A stretch of 64,000 nucleotides of DNA from Anaerolineales bacterium. GTDB taxonomy: Bacteria; Chloroflexota; Anaerolineae; Anaerolineales; Villigracilaceae. The DNA lies in the NCBI GenBank assembly GCA_020634895.1, contig JACKAV010000011.1:65832-129831 (forward strand), written 5' to 3'. The position numbers were made by a program, and so were the translations under genes. Below are positions 25,574 through 33,873 of the stretch, piece by piece (position 1 is the stretch's first letter; each line of letters starts with the position of its first letter). A model generated the notes under the pieces. The model did not search any database, was not told the DNA's origin, and saw only the letters and a program-made list of their open reading frames with translations.

Positions 25574-26583
25574 TATTTGGACGCCCCGATCACTGCGGAT
25601 TTTTTGATGTAATACTGGCGGGTTTCATTCATCGATTCTTCGATGTTTGGGTAGGCAAACCAGGCTGTGAAAAAGCCGAAAAGCGTGCCTGTCAGTACGC
25701 GCAGGTAAGGCGTGCTCTCGCGGTACGGAAGAATGGATGCAAGCCAACTCCAATTGAATTGGCTGAATAGCTGCGAAAATCCATCCAGACCGATGGGTGC
25801 AATGGCGAGCAGGAGCCACAACATCCAATGAAGGGATTTGAAACGGCGTCCCGTCAATCCGAAGATAATTCCAAAGGCGAGGATGGAAAGATAGATGGCA
25901 ACATCACGTTCGCACAACGCAACCTTGTAACCGATCGTTTCACTGCCAATGTAATTACGCGCGTCGAACCTCGCGACATTATAAGGGTCACTGATGCCGG
26001 TGATGCCGGTAGCCTCTTCAAATGATATATAGTTCGTCATGCCTGCTTCTTCAGCGGGATAGAATGGCTGCTCACCGAAGAGAAAGAATGAACGAAAACC
26101 GAATTGATGACAAAGCGGTTTGTATATCCTATAGATGATCTGCGCGGGAAGTTCCGCGCCCAATTTCATAAAGGTCGGCGCAAGGAACGGCAAGCCGACG
26201 TAAAGCAGCATGAAAAGGTTCAGCAATAACAAATAACGTTTTGCGATCCAGAATGAGACACGATCTCCTGTTGACAATTTTCTTCCTTTCTCCAATTTGT
26301 ACTTGTAAATGGGGTCGTCCAATGTTTCCAATTGATTGACGCGGTCTGACGCAGCGCCCAGGGTCATCTGCAGTTTTTGGCGCGAGATGGGCGCCTGCAG
26401 GGTGTACGGACCGATCTCAACGACAGGGATGATATGCCTGTATTTTTCCATCAAGGCGATATCCGATTCGATATCCACTTCGGCGAGTGTATGCGGATAC
26501 TGCGCCCGCAGACCATCGAGGTCGGCTTTGACTTCCTCACATAATTTGCAATTCTTTTTTGTAAAGAGCGTAACGCTTAGCAT
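25573..26583 (-). CDS. Glutaredoxin-like domain fused to a DUF2085 membrane protein
   Basis: Residues 1-80 are a thioredoxin-fold, glutaredoxin-like domain (VTLFTKKNCKLCEE with a CxxC at Cys12/Cys15). From about residue 105 there are four or five membrane segments and the DUF2085 features: CHQFGFRSFF, a conserved GYKVALCERD and a C-terminal pair of hydrophobic helices. DUF2085 function is unknown; its conserved cysteines plus a fused CxxC domain suggest thiol redox chemistry at the membrane, which is inference. The ribosome site AAGGGA is 8 nt before the ATG. It is coupled to pgeF. Confidence 0.82.
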   Translation of the reverse strand: MLSVTLFTKKNCKLCEEVKADLDGLRAQYPHTLAEVDIESDIALMEKYRHIIPVVEIGPYTLQAPISRQKLQMTLGAASDRVNQLETLDDPIYKYKLEKGRKLSTGDRVSFWIAKRYLLLLNLFMLLYVGLPFLAPTFMKLGAELPAQIIYRIYKPLCHQFGFRSFFLFGEQPFYPAEEAGMTNYISFEEATGITGISDPYNVARFDARNYIGSETIGYKVALCERDVAIYLSILAFGIIFGLTGRRFKSLHWMLWLLLAIAPIGLDGFSQLFSQFNWSWLASILPYRESTPYLRVLTGTLFGFFTAWFAYPNIEESMNETRQYYIKKSAVIGASK

Positions 26584-26613
26584 GTGTCAATTCCCTTTGT
26601 ATATCAAAAGTAA

Positions 26614-26647
26614 ATCCCGCAGGTAAATTGAGAAGTCCCTGCGGGAT
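26614..26647 (-). terminator. Terminator after ccdA
   Basis: ATCCCGCAGG and CCTGCGGGAT form a perfect 10-bp stem around a 14-nt loop; the - strand continues T-rich. Confidence 0.7.
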
Positions 26648-26668
26648 AAGGAAGATCATCCTGTAATA

Positions 26669-27397
26669 TTAGATTCCAAAGTCAAAAAAGAAGAATTGTC
26701 CGCGCTGGGCGATGATCTCGAACGTCCCTGAGAAAAGCATGATACCGATAATGACCAGAATCACACCCATCGCGATCTCAACGTAACGCATGGTCTTATT
26801 GTATTTTCGGAGGATGGTTGTCACCCAGCCAATGCCAAGAGCGGCGAGAAGGAATGGGATGGCAAGACCAGCCGAATAGAAGGTGAGAAGCGTCGCGCCT
26901 TGAGATATCGAACCGCCGTTGATGGCGAGCGTCAGAATCGCGCCGAGGACAGGTCCCACACAGGGAGACCATCCCGCCGAAAAGAAGACTCCCATCAACG
27001 CGGACGAGAGATAGCCAAGTTTCGGGTCGGGCGCTTTTTGGACGCGCGTATCATAAGCAAGGAACGGGATGTGGAAAACGCCGATCATATGCAAGCCGAA
27101 GATGACGACGACAACTCCGCCGATCTTTGCCAGCCAGAAACGGAGATCATACAGCAAGCCGCCAGCAAAGGAAGCAGCCACACCCAATAGAACGAACACC
27201 ACACTGAAGCCAAGCACAAACGCCAAGCCGTGCGAGAATGTCAGCCAACGGTTGGGACGGGTATTCTCGCCATCACCGGCGGCAATCCCGCCGAGGTAGC
27301 CGACATAGGCAGGAACAAGCGAAAAAACGCAGGGTGAAAGAAAGGAAGCCAACCCGGCAAGCAGGGCAAGCCAAACAGTGATCTGGGAAATATCCAT
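26669..27397 (-). CDS. ccdA: CcdA-type cytochrome c biogenesis / thiol reductant transporter
   Basis: CcdA carries reducing power across the membrane by thiol-disulfide exchange, keeping c-type cytochrome apoproteins reduced. The 242-aa protein has six hydrophobic segments and the two conserved Cys motifs, FLSPCVFSLVPAYVGYL and SAGWSPCVGPVLGAIL. The role fits the cytochrome c domain of oxidase subunit II and the Sco protein elsewhere in the window. It lies 10 bp after the L,D-transpeptidase gene and is probably co-transcribed. Confidence 0.93.
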   Translation of the reverse strand: MDISQITVWLALLAGLASFLSPCVFSLVPAYVGYLGGIAAGDGENTRPNRWLTFSHGLAFVLGFSVVFVLLGVAASFAGGLLYDLRFWLAKIGGVVVVIFGLHMIGVFHIPFLAYDTRVQKAPDPKLGYLSSALMGVFFSAGWSPCVGPVLGAILTLAINGGSISQGATLLTFYSAGLAIPFLLAALGIGWVTTILRKYNKTMRYVEIAMGVILVIIGIMLFSGTFEIIAQRGQFFFFDFGI

Positions 27398-27407
27398 GGG
27401 TTCTCTT

Positions 27408-28571
27408 TTAGAATTTGGTTTCTGTTGATGTGACTATCGTGCCATGATCGGGAAGTTCGCGGCGTTCCTCACCCGCGGCGAGGGAAACATACGGCATGGT
27501 CCAGCGGAAGATCCATTTTGCATCTTCCGGCGAGACGTTGACACAACCATGCGAGCGGCGTTCTCCGAATGCATTGTGCCAGAATGCGCCGTGGATGGCA
27601 ACACCGCCAGAGGCGATGAAAGTACACCACGGAACCGCCGGCGTGGAATAGCCCGCGCTTTCATTCCCTGCGGTCATGTTCTTCGAAATGATCTTCCAGT
27701 AGGTCAGCAAAGAACCAGCCGGAGTGGCGTATTCATCGGTCACAAGCCCGGTTGCAGGATCATATCTCTTCCCAGAGGATACCCGACAGAAGAATACTTC
27801 GCGTGTACCTTCATAGCAGGAAAGGGTCTGATAATCCAGATCGATGGAAATCGTCTTTTCGTTCGGGTCAACTTCAGGGTTGATCGTCGCGACATCCGCA
27901 TCCGTGAGAACTTTGAAGGCAGAACCGTCTGCCCAGAAGAATTCGCCGTAATCGCCATAGCCATAGCCGTGTCCGTTTGCGCCTTCGTTCCAACGGTATT
28001 CGGGGAAGCCATTACTCGTGCGGATCTGGTCGATCCAAGCCACCTGCCCATAATACAAACGCGGCGGAAAGTTGTAGGTAATCAGGTCTTGCAGCCACGG
28101 CGAAGCGACCTGCCCTTCATGAGCCAAATCCACATACGGGACGGTCACTTCCGCCCAAAAACCCTGCCCGTTGGGGAGTTCGGTTATCGGCGTGTTGGGG
28201 ATATTCTTCGTCGGCTGCACCACAGACGAATACACGTATCCCTGCGGGGTTTCGACATATCGCTGATTCGGCAAACCGCCGATCACGTTGCCGATCACTT
28301 CGCGGTTCCACTCAACAAGGGAGTCTGCGGAGAGCTTCCCAATGGAAGTATTTTGGTTTGGGTCATTTGTCGGGCGGTTGCGCAGATCGATGTCAGAGTC
28401 GGTGACACGACCGATAATGGCGCTCCCCGGAAACGGCGGCAGGCGTTTGGGCTGGCTGAAAACATTCCAGCGGTAATCGATCTGGTAGGCAGAAATGGGG
28501 TTGAACGCCATTGCGCCCAATCCCAGCCCGGCAAGTTTCATAAAATCGCGACGCGAAAGATATCTTCTCAT
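27408..28571 (-). CDS. L,D-transpeptidase (YkuD) with Tat signal
   Basis: The 387-aa protein starts with a Tat signal (SRRDFMKLAGLGLGAM) and is exported folded. A middle region (about 50-130) resembles SH3-like wall-binding domains. The YkuD domain (about 240-385) contains IHGAFWHNAFG and SHGCVNV, with catalytic Cys343. The family makes 3-3 cross-links in peptidoglycan or attaches proteins to it. The leader carries a 7-bp inverted repeat (28595-28613). An AGGTG ribosome site precedes the ATG. Confidence 0.92.
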   Translation of the reverse strand: MRRYLSRRDFMKLAGLGLGAMAFNPISAYQIDYRWNVFSQPKRLPPFPGSAIIGRVTDSDIDLRNRPTNDPNQNTSIGKLSADSLVEWNREVIGNVIGGLPNQRYVETPQGYVYSSVVQPTKNIPNTPITELPNGQGFWAEVTVPYVDLAHEGQVASPWLQDLITYNFPPRLYYGQVAWIDQIRTSNGFPEYRWNEGANGHGYGYGDYGEFFWADGSAFKVLTDADVATINPEVDPNEKTISIDLDYQTLSCYEGTREVFFCRVSSGKRYDPATGLVTDEYATPAGSLLTYWKIISKNMTAGNESAGYSTPAVPWCTFIASGGVAIHGAFWHNAFGERRSHGCVNVSPEDAKWIFRWTMPYVSLAAGEERRELPDHGTIVTSTETKF

Positions 28572-28594
28572 TTTTCACCTAAAAGAAAAAGTAG

Positions 28595-28613
28595 GTCACG
28601 CTTATAGCGTGAC
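28595..28613. promoter_or_regulatory. Inverted repeat GTCACGC-TTATA-GCGTGAC
   Basis: Perfect 7-bp arms with a 5-nt spacer, 24 bp upstream of the L,D-transpeptidase ATG. It could be an operator or a leader hairpin. Confidence 0.4.
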
Positions 28614-28685
28614 AGTCTACGAATATTTAATGCAATAAGCATACCTGCAAATAAAAACAGCGTCAACAGCGCGGTGAGAATAACA

Positions 28686-29345
28686 TTAAATTGAAAGGTA
28701 ATTTTCCAGCGCGCGCAAACAAGTGGAGCTTAATTTGTGCCCCACTTCGTCTTCGCAATACGTGATCGAAGCACCAGCCTGCTCAAGCACTTCCATTGAA
28801 GCGCGCGCCCGGTCTATCGGCACCATTTCGTCCTGCGTGCCATGCGCCACAAAAATGCGCTTTCCTTCCAACACACGCTTATCGGCATACGCTTCCAAAC
28901 CGGATGGAACAAAACCAGCCAGCACACCCATTTTGCGGACTCGCTCCGGATAAAGCATTCCCAATACGTTGACCATTGCCGCGCCTTGACTAAATCCAAT
29001 CGCGTCGAACTGTTGCGCCTCGACCTCGACCGATGCTGAGTACTCGTCCACAAGGCGGATCAACGCCTCAGCGGAAGGCGCAAGCGTCTCGAGGCTGGGA
29101 CGGCCAAACGTCGAGGGTTGAGGCGGACGCCAGGAGAATCCCTGAGGGTCGGCAGGGTGAGGCGCGCGCGGAGCGATAATCCAATAATCCGCTGGGAATT
29201 TTTTGGTGAAGACCCACATCGAGTTTTCATTTCCCGTCCAGCCGTGGATCATTAACAGCAGGCGGGGATTTTCTGTTTCGGCAGGACGAATGCGGAGCGT
29301 CCAGCCGTTGAATTCAATTGTTTCAGTTGTCGTCTGAGTTTGCAC
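28686..29345 (-). CDS. Alpha/beta hydrolase, phospholipase/carboxylesterase type
   Basis: The 219-aa protein has an early HGWTGNENSMW oxyanion region, the nucleophile elbow GFSQGAAM (Ser of GFSQG), an acid in VAHGTQDEMVP and a histidine near the C-terminus (DEVGHKL). The class hydrolyses short carboxyl esters; the substrate is unknown. It overlaps the preceding small membrane protein gene by 23 bp and follows a patatin gene, so a lipid- or ester-related operon is plausible. Confidence 0.85.
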   Translation of the reverse strand: MQTQTTTETIEFNGWTLRIRPAETENPRLLLMIHGWTGNENSMWVFTKKFPADYWIIAPRAPHPADPQGFSWRPPQPSTFGRPSLETLAPSAEALIRLVDEYSASVEVEAQQFDAIGFSQGAAMVNVLGMLYPERVRKMGVLAGFVPSGLEAYADKRVLEGKRIFVAHGTQDEMVPIDRARASMEVLEQAGASITYCEDEVGHKLSSTCLRALENYLSI

Positions 29346-29556
29346 GTTTTACGATCCAATCCATTCCAAATAATACGAGAAAAATCAAGCCGATGGGAAT
29401 AAAAGCGCCGAGGATACAAAGGAAGCCGGTGACCGCCGCGCCAAAACCGTAGATGAGCCAGATCAATCCGAGACCAACGATGAAGAGCAGCAACACCGCG
29501 CCAATAATGACGCGCACGTTCGTGTCGCGCATATATTTTCGCAGGTCGCGGCTCAT
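29323..29556 (-). CDS. Small two-helix membrane protein
   Basis: From the ATG at 29556 the protein has 77 residues with two hydrophobic segments (about 15-38 and 42-63) and charged ends. The frame is open to 29598, but the ATG at 29556 overlaps the patatin stop in the ATGA manner, so that start is chosen. No family recognised. Its place between patatin and esterase genes suggests a shared membrane role. Confidence 0.65.
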   Translation of the reverse strand: MSRDLRKYMRDTNVRVIIGAVLLLFIVGLGLIWLIYGFGAAVTGFLCILGAFIPIGLIFLVLFGMDWIVKRANSDDN

Positions 29557-30452
29557 TGTCGAATTCCAAAAAGCTGTCTGTTCATTTGAGATAGCCAATT
29601 CGTCTCGCGCTTGAGTTGAGGCAGGACTTCTTCCAATGCCTGCTCGCCCAACTGCGCCACATCTTCAACGGTCACCTGATCCAACAAACTGATCTCATGA
29701 ACATCGGGGCGGACGATGATTTCGGGCTTGTCCACTTGAAGGCGCAGATAAGAAACATAGCGGCTGGAAACGTCCACAGAGCGCAAGAAGATATCAAGGG
29801 ACTGCGCGAGGGAAATCCTTGAGATGCGTTCTGCAATCGTGCGCGGAACGATGCTTGGGATGGGAAGGTTATATCCGCGCAAAGGTTTATCGATGGGGTC
29901 GTTCAAGACCACAGCAACCACCGGCAAGTGCGGAGACAACATCCGCGCGACGGATACTGGAACAGGGTTCAACACGCCGCCGTCGACCAATTCCCAGCCG
30001 TTGATCTTTTGCACAGGGAAAATTCCCGGCAGGGCAATGGTCGCAAGGACAGCGTCCGCCAGGCTGCCTTCGTCAAGGACGATCTCGGCGCCGGTATTGA
30101 TCTCCACAGCCGTCACTGCGACGGGAATGCGCGTATCTTTGAATGTTTTATCACCAATGACTTTATCCAATAAGTGACGTACACCCGCCAACCCAAGCAG
30201 GGATGGTCCGTCTTCCGGGGCGTGCCCATACAGGTCTTTTTGATTCACCGATTCGAAGATCGCTTGGATTTCCTTTGGCGAATATCCAACAGCATAGAGG
30301 ACTCCCACCAACCCGCCAAAGCTTGTGCCCGCCACAGAATGGATCTTGTATCCTTCTTTTTCCAGTCGGCGAAGTACGCCAATATGTGCGTTTCCTTTTG
30401 CTCCGCCGCCACCCAATGCAACTGTAATATCCATATAATAAATGCCTTTCAT
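29553..30452 (-). CDS. Patatin-like phospholipase
   Basis: The enzyme class hydrolyses acyl esters of lipids with a Ser-Asp dyad. The 299-aa protein has the oxyanion motif GGGGAKG (14-20), nucleophile motif GTSFGG (Ser44) and VDGGVLNPVP containing the catalytic Asp. No signal peptide: cytoplasmic and probably membrane-associated. The ATG seven codons in (30434), with AAAGG upstream, is an alternative start. Operon with the small membrane protein and the esterase. Confidence 0.93.
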   Translation of the reverse strand: MKGIYYMDITVALGGGGAKGNAHIGVLRRLEKEGYKIHSVAGTSFGGLVGVLYAVGYSPKEIQAIFESVNQKDLYGHAPEDGPSLLGLAGVRHLLDKVIGDKTFKDTRIPVAVTAVEINTGAEIVLDEGSLADAVLATIALPGIFPVQKINGWELVDGGVLNPVPVSVARMLSPHLPVVAVVLNDPIDKPLRGYNLPIPSIVPRTIAERISRISLAQSLDIFLRSVDVSSRYVSYLRLQVDKPEIIVRPDVHEISLLDQVTVEDVAQLGEQALEEVLPQLKRETNWLSQMNRQLFGIRQ

Positions 30453-30555
30453 TTAAACCAAATAAATAGATAGGATGAGCGCGTGGGATTATACCTCTGC
30501 GCTATTTGGTTATCTCAAACGACGTCTTAGAAACTATCTGCTAAAGATTTTGGGG

Positions 30556-30575
30556 ACACGGACAACACGGATATC
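30556..30575. repeat. Degenerate ACACGGA repeat
   Basis: ACACGGACAACACGGATATC-type sequence, identical at 18 of 20 positions to 57121-57140. It lies in the 155-bp gap between the CAP-LysM and patatin genes and is probably a relic of a dispersed repeat. Confidence 0.45.
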
Positions 30576-30607
30576 GCTGAGCTTAACGGAAAGACCAAAA
30601 CTCACTC

Positions 30608-31630
30608 TTAGCTATCCGGGTCGCGGATCAACCAGACCGCCATGCCTGCCCCCACAAAAGCGGCGATGATCAAAACGATGACCAACACCTTTGATGAAGA
30701 TGTGCTGGAAGTAGTTTTCGCTTCTTCAGTCGGTTCAGATGTCGGCGTGGGCTGAACCGGCGTCAGCGTCGGCTCGGACGCGGTCAGTGGCACAGGCGTT
30801 TCTATGATCTTTTCGGTCGGTGTGACTTCCGGCGGCGCCGTCGCTGCCTGAGTCGCATTGGTCATGACAAGCAATTCCTGCCCCTGATAGACCGTGGAAT
30901 ATTCACCCAGACCATTCAAAGCCTGAATATTTTTAATCGTCGTTCCATAAGCAATGGCGATACTCCACAGAGACTGCCCGTACTGCACTTTATGATAGAC
31001 CGTTCCGTCCGGGCGGGGCGTGCTCAACGTGACGGGAATCATATACTGGCTTACGCCGCTCGCCTCGCTTGCGCCAGAAGGGACACTCGTGAGCACAGTC
31101 GAAGCGGTATCCTGCTGTTGTCCGCTACTGGTGGTGGCGGCAGTATCAACCACGTAGTAATACGAATCGCCCGATTGAGAAACACCCGCGCCAATATGAG
31201 TGAAGTTCCCTGAAAGCATCGTGTTCATATGCTGGGAATCCTGCCAGCCAGCAGGGACTCCATCCCAAACCAATGTTCCGTAGGTGCTTAAAATATTTTC
31301 CGAACGAAAACCGCCAAGAGACAGGTCACCTGCCAACGGAAAACCAAGCGAAATCAACTGTTGAGTATATGTCACGCCGCCCGCGCGGGAATGTGTCACG
31401 TTACCGGTTGCCGCCATATAATCCGCTTGAGATTGGGCAGTCTGCATGAGAATAGGATGCGTTGGCAAAGGAGCCAATCCATATGAAAGGCGCAGACTAT
31501 TAACTGCGTCAATCAACTGCGAAGCAGAGGTGATGTCTGCTTGGGGGCGCGCAGAGACGGTCTCTTTCGGATGCAAACTCAACAGAAAAAGCGCCGCAAT
31601 TACGACAGTTACCGCAAAATATTTCTTCAT
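30608..31630 (-). CDS. CAP-domain protein with LysM and C-terminal membrane anchor
   Basis: After a signal peptide (about 1-27), a CAP/SCP domain (about 38-165) shows NSLRLSYGLAPL, ADYMAATGNVTHSRAGG and HMNTMLSGNFTHIGAGV. A LysM domain (about 212-260, YGQSLWSIAIAYGTTIKNI) binds peptidoglycan glycan. A Pro/Thr/Ser-rich spacer leads to a C-terminal membrane helix (about 315-335) with a short charged tail. It is thus fixed in the membrane with its domains in the wall. Its start overlaps the aminotransferase stop by 4 bp. Confidence 0.9.
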   Translation of the reverse strand: MKKYFAVTVVIAALFLLSLHPKETVSARPQADITSASQLIDAVNSLRLSYGLAPLPTHPILMQTAQSQADYMAATGNVTHSRAGGVTYTQQLISLGFPLAGDLSLGGFRSENILSTYGTLVWDGVPAGWQDSQHMNTMLSGNFTHIGAGVSQSGDSYYYVVDTAATTSSGQQQDTASTVLTSVPSGASEASGVSQYMIPVTLSTPRPDGTVYHKVQYGQSLWSIAIAYGTTIKNIQALNGLGEYSTVYQGQELLVMTNATQAATAPPEVTPTEKIIETPVPLTASEPTLTPVQPTPTSEPTEEAKTTSSTSSSKVLVIVLIIAAFVGAGMAVWLIRDPDS

Positions 31631-32772
31631 AACTTCAATAGTTCTTTCAACGCGAACAAAAGCCTATCCATATCGCGGCGGGAATTATATCCCTGCACCG
31701 ACAGGCGGATCAGCTTATGATTATTCCATTCAACAAGGGGTATCTCGATATGGTAACCATTTATCAAACGCGATTTCAGCGTGACGAGATCAGAATCCGC
31801 TGGCAGAGTGGCAACGATCATTTGGGCGAACCAATTCTCAGGGTCAGGATGAAGCGGATCGAGTCCGGTCAGATCATGGATGCGCTTCCAAGTATCCATT
31901 GCCAATTGATGACACGCGCCTCGGACCTTCGCCCAGTCCTGCTCCTGTTGAAATTGAATCGCCTTCGGGACGGTTAAGAACGCGGCGATGTCACGCGTGC
32001 CCCACCACTGATGATGATCGATAAAAACGGAATCACCCGGCTTCTCAGACTCATATCCCCAGGATATAACCAACGGCTTAAGCAAAGATTGAACCTCGGG
32101 ACGGGCGTACATAAAACCAGCGCCCTTTGGAGCGCAAAGCCACTTATGTAGATTCCCGCAATAGAAATCCGCGCCAAGCGAATCGAGACTCAACGGCAAT
32201 TGCCCGGGGACATGCGCGCCGTCGATGATCGTAATGATGCCTTTCTCCCGCGCATGATCGATGATCTTTTTTACCGGAAATATCGTCGCCGTTGGCGATG
32301 TAATATGGCTAAGAAAAATAACGCGCGTCTTTGATGTTACACCCTGCAAAAACGAATCGACAAACTCATCTGGAGAATTCAAAGAAACGGGCTGATTGAT
32401 GTACGTGAAGCCGCGCTCTTTGGAATAGAAACGCCAGGTACGGTCAAGCGCGCCGTATTCGTGATTGGAAGTCAGCACTTCATCACCCTGCCCCAGTTCC
32501 AATGAACGCGCGATGATATTCAACCCGATGGTCGCGTTTTGTACATAGACCAGATTCTTTGAGTCAGTACCGAGGTACTCACCCAAAGCCTCCCGCGCGG
32601 AGCGCATCAAGTCTTCAAAACGGACACCCAAAAAATCAACGGGCTGTCGTTCCAACTCCCTTTGCCAGCGCTGATATTCGCGGAAGACAGGTTTTGGCGT
32701 CGCGCCAAAGGAACCATGATTAAGAAACGTTACAGACGTATCGAGCAGAAATTGTTTTTTGAGATTGAACAT
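31627..32772 (-). CDS. Class V aminotransferase, isopenicillin-N epimerase-like
   Basis: The 381-aa PLP enzyme has the fold-type I class V layout: FLNHGSFGATP near the N-terminus, IDGAHVPGQ (Asp184) and GNLHKWLCAPKG with PLP-binding Lys210. The closest named relatives are isopenicillin-N epimerases and cysteine desulfurase-like proteins; no beta-lactam genes are nearby, so the substrate is unknown. It lies next to the lipoate cluster, where a sulfur-related role would be attractive, but sequence does not decide this. It has a leaderless-type promoter. Confidence 0.88.
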   Translation of the reverse strand: MFNLKKQFLLDTSVTFLNHGSFGATPKPVFREYQRWQRELERQPVDFLGVRFEDLMRSAREALGEYLGTDSKNLVYVQNATIGLNIIARSLELGQGDEVLTSNHEYGALDRTWRFYSKERGFTYINQPVSLNSPDEFVDSFLQGVTSKTRVIFLSHITSPTATIFPVKKIIDHAREKGIITIIDGAHVPGQLPLSLDSLGADFYCGNLHKWLCAPKGAGFMYARPEVQSLLKPLVISWGYESEKPGDSVFIDHHQWWGTRDIAAFLTVPKAIQFQQEQDWAKVRGACHQLAMDTWKRIHDLTGLDPLHPDPENWFAQMIVATLPADSDLVTLKSRLINGYHIEIPLVEWNNHKLIRLSVQGYNSRRDMDRLLFALKELLKL

Positions 32773-32778
32773 ACAGAA

Positions 32779-32784
32779 ATTATA
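32779..32784 (-). promoter_or_regulatory. -10 box for leaderless aminotransferase gene
   Basis: Perfect TATAAT on the - strand ends 6 nt before the ATG at 32772. Confidence 0.6.
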
Positions 32785-32816
32785 CGGGAATTCCGCTTCC
32801 CCCTAAAAAGACGCGA

Positions 32817-33800
32817 TCAAATCTCGGTCAATTTTTCCTGCCAATCTTTGAAGGCAACGCCGCGCAAAATTTGCTCAACAGATTTCCAATCGCGCTCCGG
32901 CGCGGATTCCAGAACCGCCTCCTGAATAATTTCTTCAGAAAGCCAGAACGTTCCACGCACATGAAACCCGTTCACGTCCGCTTCGGTGTATCGAATAAAG
33001 GCTCTTGCCGAGATCTTCAAATTGCGCATCGGTTCCGAATTGACATCGGATTTATGCAGGTCAAGATATTCAGACGAAGCGAGTTCCTTCGCCTCCTCTT
33101 CAGCCGCCTGCCATTCTTCATCAGTCAGCGTGCCGGGCTGAATTTCACGCTTCATGGATTTGGCAAAGTCTTCGATCAACATCGTCTCCACCTGTTCCAT
33201 CGAAACATTCGGCATCAGATCCTTCATCGTCACAACGCGCTGATGCAGTGCCTTCTGCGCCAATGACCGAAATGCCGTGTTCGGAGCCTGCCAAACCGCA
33301 GTCATCGCTTCATAATCGAAATCAAATAAAACGTTTCCAACAACAATAGCAGCATCTTCGATGCGTCCACCGCCTGTGCCTGCGATGCGTTTGCCGTCCA
33401 CCTCGATCTCGTTCGTCTCACGCAGCTCTCCATTCAGCCCAATCCGCTTCAACGTGTTTACAGGTCCTGCCAAGGCAAACGAATAAATGTCTCTAAGCAT
33501 CACAGGCATATGCGTATGATGAAAAATACATTGATAAAAAATCTGATTGCCATCCAAATAGGTCGCACCACCGCCTAATCGACGGCGATAGACGGGCAGT
33601 CCGCGCCGCGCACATTCAGCGGGGTCGAAGATGCTCTCAAAAACCTGATGATAGCCAAGGCACAAGTACGGTTCGTTCGGTCGGCACAGCACGATCGTGT
33701 CGGGCTGGTTTTCATCCATCCGCTCGCCAAGAGCATGATAGATCGCCTGTGTCTGCCACGGCGGGACAGCGCCGAGATTAATTAATCGGATTGGATTCAT
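32817..33800 (-). CDS. LplA-family lipoate ligase-like protein
   Basis: The 327-aa protein belongs to the BPL/LplA/LipB fold: YRRRLGGGATYLDG (71-84) is the ligand loop and DGKRIAGTGG (135-144) has the lysine (Lys137) that contacts lipoyl-AMP in ligases. The loop has Y-L-D in place of the usual F-H-D. The C-terminal third (about 210-327) is not a standard LplA domain. It closes a cluster with two radical-SAM proteins, an LplA-LplB fusion and a lipoyl carrier, so it probably transfers octanoate or lipoate. TAAACT ends 6 nt before the ATG, suggesting its own leaderless start. Confidence 0.82.
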   Translation of the reverse strand: MNPIRLINLGAVPPWQTQAIYHALGERMDENQPDTIVLCRPNEPYLCLGYHQVFESIFDPAECARRGLPVYRRRLGGGATYLDGNQIFYQCIFHHTHMPVMLRDIYSFALAGPVNTLKRIGLNGELRETNEIEVDGKRIAGTGGGRIEDAAIVVGNVLFDFDYEAMTAVWQAPNTAFRSLAQKALHQRVVTMKDLMPNVSMEQVETMLIEDFAKSMKREIQPGTLTDEEWQAAEEEAKELASSEYLDLHKSDVNSEPMRNLKISARAFIRYTEADVNGFHVRGTFWLSEEIIQEAVLESAPERDWKSVEQILRGVAFKDWQEKLTEI

Positions 33801-33806
33801 AAGGAT

Positions 33807-33812
33807 AGTTTA
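33807..33812 (-). promoter_or_regulatory. -10 box for leaderless LplA-like gene
   Basis: TAAACT on the - strand ends 6 nt before the ATG at 33800. An 8-bp inverted repeat (ATGCGCCG/CGGCGCAT, 33812-33840) lies directly upstream. Confidence 0.45.
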
Positions 33813-33873
33813 TGCGCCGCATCAAGCCGACACGGCGCATTCAAACGCCTCAAACTAAAACTTGAGCCTGCCG

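Noticed and set aside
27444..28607. 387-codon open frame on the + strand opposite the L,D-transpeptidase gene
   Set aside because: It is the antisense shadow of a gene with clear Tat signal and catalytic motifs; the product has no recognisable domain and no ribosome site.
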